This document shows positions 6,094 to 9,849 of a stretch of DNA of 9,849 bases, piece by piece; position 1 is the first letter of the stretch, and the number at the start of each line of letters is the position of its first letter. Below the pieces are notes generated by a model. It did not search any database. It was not told the DNA's origin and worked only from the letters and a program-made list of their open reading frames with translations. Source of the DNA: an uncultured bacterium. GTDB lineage: Bacteria > Bacteroidota > Bacteroidia > Bacteroidales > Paludibacteraceae. The DNA lies in NCBI GenBank assembly GCA_946183755.1, contig CAMHCZ010000066.1, positions 1-9,849 on the forward strand, read 5' to 3'. A program made the position numbers and the translations under genes.

Positions 6094-7569
6094 ATGCTTT
6101 CCGAATACACCATACTTGCCATAATCGCCGTATACTTCGCCCTGCTGCTGCTCGTCTCGTTCATCACCGGCAAGAAGAACGACGGCAACAAAGCCTTCTT
6201 CCTGGGCAACAGGAAATCGCCATGGTACATCGTGGCGTTCGGCATGATCGGCACATCGATTTCGGGTGTGACGTTCGTTTCTGTTCCTGGCATGGTGACG
6301 AGTATCGGATTCACCTACCTGCAGATGTGCATAGGATTCGTCTTCGGCTACATCATCGTGGCATACGTGCTGCTGCCCATCTACTACAAACTCAGGCTCA
6401 CCACGGTCTATGAATACCTCGACCAGAGGCTCGGCTCACGCAGCTACCGCACCGGAGCCAGTTTCTTCCTGCTGTCCAAAATCACAGGAGCCGCAGCGCG
6501 CCTTTTCATCGTGGTCACGCTGCTCCACTCGCTCGTGTTCGCCAAGTTCGGCATGTCGTTTCCGCTGTCGGTGGCTATCATCATTTTCCTCATCTGGCTT
6601 TACACATTCAAGAGCGGCATCAAGACCATCATCTGGACCGACTCGCTGCAGACGCTCGTGCTGCTCAGCGCGCTCGTGCTCATCATCGTCAATGTGATAA
6701 GGGAATTGGACTGGACCACTGCCGAGGCGGTAAAGAACATCGCCGCGTCCGAGATGTCGCGCACATTCGTGTTCAGCGATTGGGCTTCGACACAGAACTT
6801 CTGGAAACAGTTCTTCAGCGGCATATTCATCGTCATCGTCATGACAGGACTCGACCAGGACATGATGCAGAAAAACCTCTCGATAAAGACGCTCAAGGAG
6901 TCGCAGAAGAACATGATAACATACGGACTGTGCTTTCTGCCGGTCAACCTGCTGTTCCTCTCGCTCGGCGCGCTGCTCGTGTTCCTCGCCCAAGCCAGAG
7001 GCATAGCCGTTCCGCAGGCCGGCGACCAGTTGCTGCCCATGTTCGCCAGCGACCAGCTCGGGCTGTCAGTGTCGGTGTTCTTCATCATCGGCATCGTGGC
7101 GGCATCGTTCTCCAGCGCCGACTCTGCCCTGACGTCGCTCACAACGTCGTTCTCGGTGGACATCATCGGCATTAACAAGATAAGCCACAAGAAGCAGAAC
7201 AAGACAAGAATGGCGGTGCACATCATCACCTGCATCGTCTTTTTCATCATCATCATGGCCATCGACCAGTTCGGACGAGACAACAGCATCATCGACACCA
7301 TCTACCGCATCGCATCGTACACCTACGGACCGCTGCTCGGAATGTTCATCTACGGACTGTTCACCAAGCGCGCCATCAAGGACAAGTACATGCCGTGGAT
7401 AGCGATACTATCGCCCGTCATCATCGCCGTCATCGATTACACATCAAGAACATATTTCGGGTATAAATTCGGCTACGAACTGCTCATGCTCAACGCACTG
7501 CTGACCATAGCCGGAATGATGCTCATATCCAATAACAAGATTAAAATAAGAAACAGAATATGGAAATAA
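6094..7569 (+). CDS. Sodium/solute symporter, SSS family
   Basis: A 491-residue inner-membrane transporter of the SSS family (relatives of SglT, PutP and the sialic acid transporter), which drive uptake with a sodium gradient. About 13 hydrophobic segments can be seen, starting at residues 5-25. Family marks are GMIGTSISGVTFVSVPG (50-66) in the first core helix, RLTTVYEYLDQR (101-112), TGLDQDMMQKNLS (251-263), and the sodium-site helix with ASFSSADSALTS (337-348), where adjacent serines fit the Na2 site. The substrate cannot be read from the sequence: neighbours engB and yfcE are housekeeping genes, and kdgK is too distant to imply a sugar acid. The end of the gene overlaps engB by 10 bases, so the two are probably translationally coupled. 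It is the first gene of a three-gene operon. Confidence 0.9.
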   Translation: MLSEYTILAIIAVYFALLLLVSFITGKKNDGNKAFFLGNRKSPWYIVAFGMIGTSISGVTFVSVPGMVTSIGFTYLQMCIGFVFGYIIVAYVLLPIYYKLRLTTVYEYLDQRLGSRSYRTGASFFLLSKITGAAARLFIVVTLLHSLVFAKFGMSFPLSVAIIIFLIWLYTFKSGIKTIIWTDSLQTLVLLSALVLIIVNVIRELDWTTAEAVKNIAASEMSRTFVFSDWASTQNFWKQFFSGIFIVIVMTGLDQDMMQKNLSIKTLKESQKNMITYGLCFLPVNLLFLSLGALLVFLAQARGIAVPQAGDQLLPMFASDQLGLSVSVFFIIGIVAASFSSADSALTSLTTSFSVDIIGINKISHKKQNKTRMAVHIITCIVFFIIIMAIDQFGRDNSIIDTIYRIASYTYGPLLGMFIYGLFTKRAIKDKYMPWIAILSPVIIAVIDYTSRTYFGYKFGYELLMLNALLTIAGMMLISNNKIKIRNRIWK

Positions 7570-8153
7570 AGCAAGCTGAATTCGTGATAAGCAACACCGA
7601 CGTAAGGAAATGTCCAGAAGGCGACATGCCTGAGTTCGCGTTCATTGGCCGTTCAAACGTCGGCAAGTCATCTCTCATTAACATGCTGACGAGGCACAAG
7701 GGACTCGCCAAGACATCATCGACGCCAGGCAAGACGTTGCTCATAAACCACTTCCTGATAAACAAGAGCTGGTATCTCGTCGATCTGCCGGGCTACGGCT
7801 ATGCGCAGCGAAGCAAGACGCAGAGAGAGCAGCTCAAGAAGATGATAGACAACTACGTGCTCAACCGCGAACAGATGTACAACCTGTTCCTGCTCATCGA
7901 CAGCCGCCACGAGCCGCAGGAAATCGACCTCGAGTTCATGCGATTCCTCGGAGCCAACGGAGTGCCGTTCTCCATCGTCTTCACAAAAGCCGACAAGCTC
8001 TCAAAGCTCAGACTGAAGACCAACACCGAGACCTACAAGAAGAAGCTGCTCGAGGAGTGGGAGGAGCTGCCGCCTATCTTCATCACATCGTCGTCGGCTG
8101 CCGAGGGACGCACCGAGCTGCTGGACTACATTGAACAGATAATGAATTCGTAA
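7560..8153 (+). CDS. engB: Ribosome-assembly GTPase EngB (YihA/YsxC)
   Basis: A 197-residue TRAFAC-class GTPase of typical length. EngB/YsxC is an essential factor for late assembly of the 50S subunit in many bacteria. The G motifs are complete: G1 GRSNVGKS (30-37), G2 around SSTPGKT (53-59), G3 DLPGYGYA (75-82), G4 TKAD (142-145) and G5 around TSSSA (176-180). The phrase DLPGYGYA is diagnostic of this family. The ATG at 7560 lies inside the last codons of the symporter gene, a 10-base overlap, which suggests that its translation depends on reinitiation or on the upstream ribosome. yfcE follows after 6 bases. No anomaly is seen. Confidence 0.96.
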   Translation: MEIKQAEFVISNTDVRKCPEGDMPEFAFIGRSNVGKSSLINMLTRHKGLAKTSSTPGKTLLINHFLINKSWYLVDLPGYGYAQRSKTQREQLKKMIDNYVLNREQMYNLFLLIDSRHEPQEIDLEFMRFLGANGVPFSIVFTKADKLSKLRLKTNTETYKKKLLEEWEELPPIFITSSSAAEGRTELLDYIEQIMNS

Positions 8154-8159
8154 AACGCC

Positions 8160-8702
8160 ATGAAGTACCTGATTGTCTCCGACATACACGGCTCGCAGCC
8201 GAGGCTCCAGACCGTGCTCGACATCTTCCGCCGCGAGAGCTGCGACATGCTGCTGATCCTGGGCGACATACTCAACTACGGGCCGCGCAACTCCATACCC
8301 GAAGGCATCGACCCCAAGGGCATAGCCGAGGCGCTCAACAGTCTGTCGGACAGAATCGTAGCCGTCAGAGGCAACTGCGACTCCGAAGTCGATCAGATGC
8401 TGCTGTCGTTTCCCATGATGGCGGACTACACCATCGTCGTGGAGAGCGGAAAAAGGATATTCCTGACACACGGACACAAGTACACAGCGGAGTCGCTGCC
8501 AAACACATCGTTCGACGTGTTCATAAGCGGACACACGCACATCTGGAAGCTCGACAAAGCCGCCGACGGCAAAGTCGTCTGCAACACCGGCTCCATCACC
8601 TTCCCTAAGGAAAACAACGTCCCCACCTTCGCCATTCTCGACAACGGCGTATTGTCAATAAGAAACTTAGAAAACAAGATTTTGAAGGAAGTGGAGGTGT
8701 GA
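8160..8702 (+). CDS. yfcE: Metallophosphodiesterase YfcE
   Basis: A 180-residue calcineurin-like phosphodiesterase close in length and text to E. coli YfcE, a manganese-dependent enzyme known to hydrolyse artificial phosphodiesters; the physiological substrate is unsettled. All metal ligands are present: DIHG (8-11) with D8 and H10, GD (35-36) with D36, GNCD (71-74) with N72, THGH (103-106) with H104, and GHTH (124-127). The stretch RGNCDSEVDQMLL (70-82) is almost letter for letter that of YfcE, and distinguishes it from the archaeal MJ0936 type. It is the last gene of the symporter-engB-yfcE operon, 6 bases after engB, and is followed 5 bases later by a strong terminator. Confidence 0.93.
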   Translation: MKYLIVSDIHGSQPRLQTVLDIFRRESCDMLLILGDILNYGPRNSIPEGIDPKGIAEALNSLSDRIVAVRGNCDSEVDQMLLSFPMMADYTIVVESGKRIFLTHGHKYTAESLPNTSFDVFISGHTHIWKLDKAADGKVVCNTGSITFPKENNVPTFAILDNGVLSIRNLENKILKEVEV

Positions 8703-8707
8703 ATGAG

Positions 8708-8742
8708 AAAAACGCAAGCTCAATAAGGCTTGCGTTTTTTTT
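8708..8742. terminator. Bidirectional intrinsic terminator between yfcE and fic
   Basis: The stem CGCAAGC (8713-8719) pairs with GCTTGCG (8728-8734) around the 8-base loop TCAATAAG, with AAAAA before and eight Ts after. It serves the yfcE operon on the plus strand and the Fic gene (stop at 8758) on the minus strand. Its stem is identical to that of the terminator at 1821-1850. Confidence 0.92.
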
Positions 8743-8757
8743 GTCATGCTACTAAAG

Positions 8758-9636
8758 CTAATCGTTTTGCTCGTAATAATATGAATAATCGATACCTTTC
8801 ATAAAAAGTTCCCAGTCATCTATTTTGTCCGTCAATGCGTTGCGAAGCAGAGAACGGATTTCTGTATCGTCAGCAATGCTTTTTTGCATTGCGTTCAGAT
8901 AATCGTTCTTGTCAATTTGGCTCCAATCAACGCATTTTTTCAAAGACTTTTTGAAAATCAAATCGAGCCAAATGCGCGTACTGCGGCCGTTGCCCTCCAT
9001 AAAAGGATGCGCAATATTCATTTCAACGTATTTGCTGACTATTTCATCAAAAGTATTTTGCGGCATTTGTTCGATTTTCTTGAGATTGTCCTGCAAATAT
9101 TCCGCAAGACAAAACATTGTGCCGCCCTTTGAGATGGTCTTAGTGCGGATTTTGCCAGCAAAATCGTACAATCCACCGAAAATGTAAGCGTGAATCTGCT
9201 GCAAAGCCTTTACTGTGCCGACGTCGCTGTCCGCCACAAGGTTGCTTCCTACAAAAGTGTACGCCTTCTTGCGGCTCTGCCCGTCGATGGAATTGTCGCT
9301 GTAAGTGAACCAATCAAGGAAGGCTGCGGCTTTGTTGTTCGCGATATGTTTCGCCAGCTCAGAAACGCCTTCTTGTGAAATGACATCAGTCAAGCGATAT
9401 TTGCCATCGGGTGCAAGAAGTTTCAACTGGTTAGTGGCACTAACCACTTCTGAGGCTTCGTTTTTAAGCTTGTTTTTCAGATACTTCCAATAATTCCGAT
9501 TCTTTTTGTAATCGTCTTGTTCGTTTATTGCCCCCACAATGTCAAGCACAGAAAACCACCATTGGGATTTTTCCTCGTCCCAAATAGCACGAACCTCATG
9601 GTCGTTGTAGAAGCGTATGGAGATTTTGGCATTCAT
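8758..9636 (-). CDS. Fic-domain protein with Bro-N-like N-terminus (probable AMP-transferase)
   Basis: A 292-residue protein. Fic enzymes mostly transfer AMP from ATP to a hydroxyl of a target protein. The C-terminal half has the Fic core: GLYDFAGKIRTKTISKGGTMF (155-175), which forms the substrate-binding flap, and the intact active site HPFMEGNGRSTR (210-221) with catalytic H210. The last residues, SYYYEQ (285-290), resemble the inhibitory (S/T)xxxE(G/N) motif of class III Fic proteins, with Q in place of G/N; E289 would block productive ATP binding. The N-terminal part (about 6-115: IRFYNDHEVRAIW, WWFSVLDIVGAI, LTDVISQEGVSELAKHI) resembles the Bro-N domain of phage antirepressors, a possible DNA-binding or sensing module. 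No separate antitoxin gene adjoins it. The gene is AT-richer than its neighbours, with its own promoter and terminator, suggesting acquisition. Target and role (toxin, phage response, regulator) are unknown. Confidence 0.88.
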   Translation of the reverse strand: MNAKISIRFYNDHEVRAIWDEEKSQWWFSVLDIVGAINEQDDYKKNRNYWKYLKNKLKNEASEVVSATNQLKLLAPDGKYRLTDVISQEGVSELAKHIANNKAAAFLDWFTYSDNSIDGQSRKKAYTFVGSNLVADSDVGTVKALQQIHAYIFGGLYDFAGKIRTKTISKGGTMFCLAEYLQDNLKKIEQMPQNTFDEIVSKYVEMNIAHPFMEGNGRSTRIWLDLIFKKSLKKCVDWSQIDKNDYLNAMQKSIADDTEIRSLLRNALTDKIDDWELFMKGIDYSYYYEQND

Positions 9637-9665
9637 TAGTTGCTAAGTTCCTGAGCAATACATAA

Positions 9666-9673
9666 CAAATATA
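9666..9673 (-). promoter_or_regulatory. Probable -7 box of the fic promoter
   Basis: On the minus strand this reads TATATTTG, a match to the Bacteroidota -7 consensus TAnnTTTG. The start would be near 9659, about 23 bases before the fic ATG at 9636. No close TTTG is found 19 to 21 bases upstream. Together with the terminator at 8708-8742 it makes fic an independent transcription unit. Confidence 0.5.
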
Positions 9674-9739
9674 CACATTTTTGAAGACTTACGCTATAAT
9701 CCCAAGCATTCTCACCCTCGTGGGCGGAGACATTACAAC

Positions 9740-9769
9740 AAAAAAACAGACTGGAGGGTCTGTGTTTTT
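9740..9769 (-). terminator. Intrinsic terminator, probably for a minus-strand gene entering from the right
   Basis: CAGAC (9747-9751) pairs with GTCTG (9758-9762) around the loop TGGAGG, and A9746 with T9763 extends the stem. On the minus strand the stem is followed directly by seven Ts (9746 to 9740), an ideal U-tract. On the plus strand the T-run is interrupted (TGTTTTT). The element therefore fits best as the end of a leftward transcript from beyond 9849. Confidence 0.7.
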
Positions 9770-9805
9770 CTTGTTTAAATATCTACTACTTGCTTTTATG
9801 AACAA

Positions 9806-9849
9806 CTATCTTCTTTCTTTAAGAAAGTCTTTAAGAGAAATAGTCGTTA
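9806..9849 (-). CDS. Possible C-terminal end of an unidentified gene entering from the right edge
   Basis: One minus-strand frame is open from the right edge and ends at the TAG at 9808 to 9806, encoding a tail that reads TTISLKDFLKERR. The minus-strand terminator at 9740-9769 lies 37 bases past this stop, a normal distance. Thirteen residues are too few to name a family. The rival reading is a plus-strand start at 9798 (MNNYLLSLRKSLREIVV, open to the edge), but I see no promoter for it between the terminator and the ATG. Confidence 0.3.
   Translation of the reverse strand, partial: TTISLKDFLKERR
9816..9836. repeat. Short tandem repeat of TCTTTAAGA
   Basis: TCTTTAAGA occurs at 9816-9824 and again at 9828-9836, a 12-base period equal to four codons. 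Each copy is nearly palindromic, and the pair sits in the possible coding tail at the right edge. It may be a codon-level duplication or chance in AT-rich sequence. Confidence 0.35.

Noticed and set aside
6436..7301. Long minus-strand frames opposite the symporter
   Set aside because: They are reverse reads of hydrophobic codons, giving Met-, Asp- and His-rich or Glu/Arg-rich strings, and the sense gene carries all SSS motifs.
8001..8540. A 179-codon minus-strand frame opposite engB and yfcE
   Set aside because: It spans two clear genes and the gap between them; the product looks like an antisense shadow rich in Val, Arg and His.
1..9849. CRISPR array, tRNA, rRNA, insertion sequence or riboswitch
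   Set aside because: I saw no spaced repeats, cloverleaf or CCA-ended sequences, transposase motifs or terminal inverted repeats, and no intergenic stretch longer than about 200 bases.

Overview
The window reads as a chromosomal segment of a member of the Bacteroidota, most likely order Bacteroidales (a Prevotella- or Muribaculaceae-like genome). The evidence is the look of the proteins (Bacteroidales-type topB, holA, recR and a stand-alone HSDR_N-type nuclease beside holA), the absence of strong Shine-Dalgarno sequences, and repeated matches to the Bacteroidota promoter -7 box TAnnTTTG upstream of genes. The assignment rests on recalled family features, not on a search.

Layout, left to right. 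A 5' fragment of topB (topoisomerase III) runs leftward out of the window. Divergent from it is a PfkB-family 2-keto-3-deoxygluconate kinase (kdgK), closed by a strong bidirectional terminator shared with the convergent holA (DNA polymerase III delta subunit). holA is divergent from a small PD-(D/E)xK nuclease-fold protein. That gene converges, with a 7-base gap, on a leftward four-gene operon: recR, a four-helix membrane protein, a small HAD-fold hydrolase and a cysteine-rich DUF3298-type lipoprotein. recR is divergent from a rightward operon: a sodium/solute symporter, engB (ribosome-assembly GTPase, overlapping the symporter by 10 bases) and yfcE (metallophosphodiesterase). This operon ends at a second terminator almost identical to the first. 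Beyond it lies an AT-rich gene on the minus strand for a Fic-domain protein with a Bro-N-like N-terminus, with its own promoter. The right edge holds an intrinsic terminator that best fits a minus-strand gene entering from outside.

Most of the window is ordinary core genome: replication and repair (topB, holA, recR), ribosome assembly (engB), sugar-acid catabolism (kdgK) and transport. The accessory part is the right end. The Fic protein has an intact catalytic motif and a C-terminal SYYYE sequence that resembles the self-inhibitory motif of class III Fic enzymes, so it is probably a regulated AMP-transferase, possibly a toxin or phage-response protein. I saw no CRISPR array, tRNA, rRNA, insertion sequence or riboswitch, and no clear multi-gene novel system. 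The best leads are the Bro-N/Fic fusion, the twin terminators, and the two interlocked divergent promoter pairs, one of which predicts a leaderless holA mRNA.
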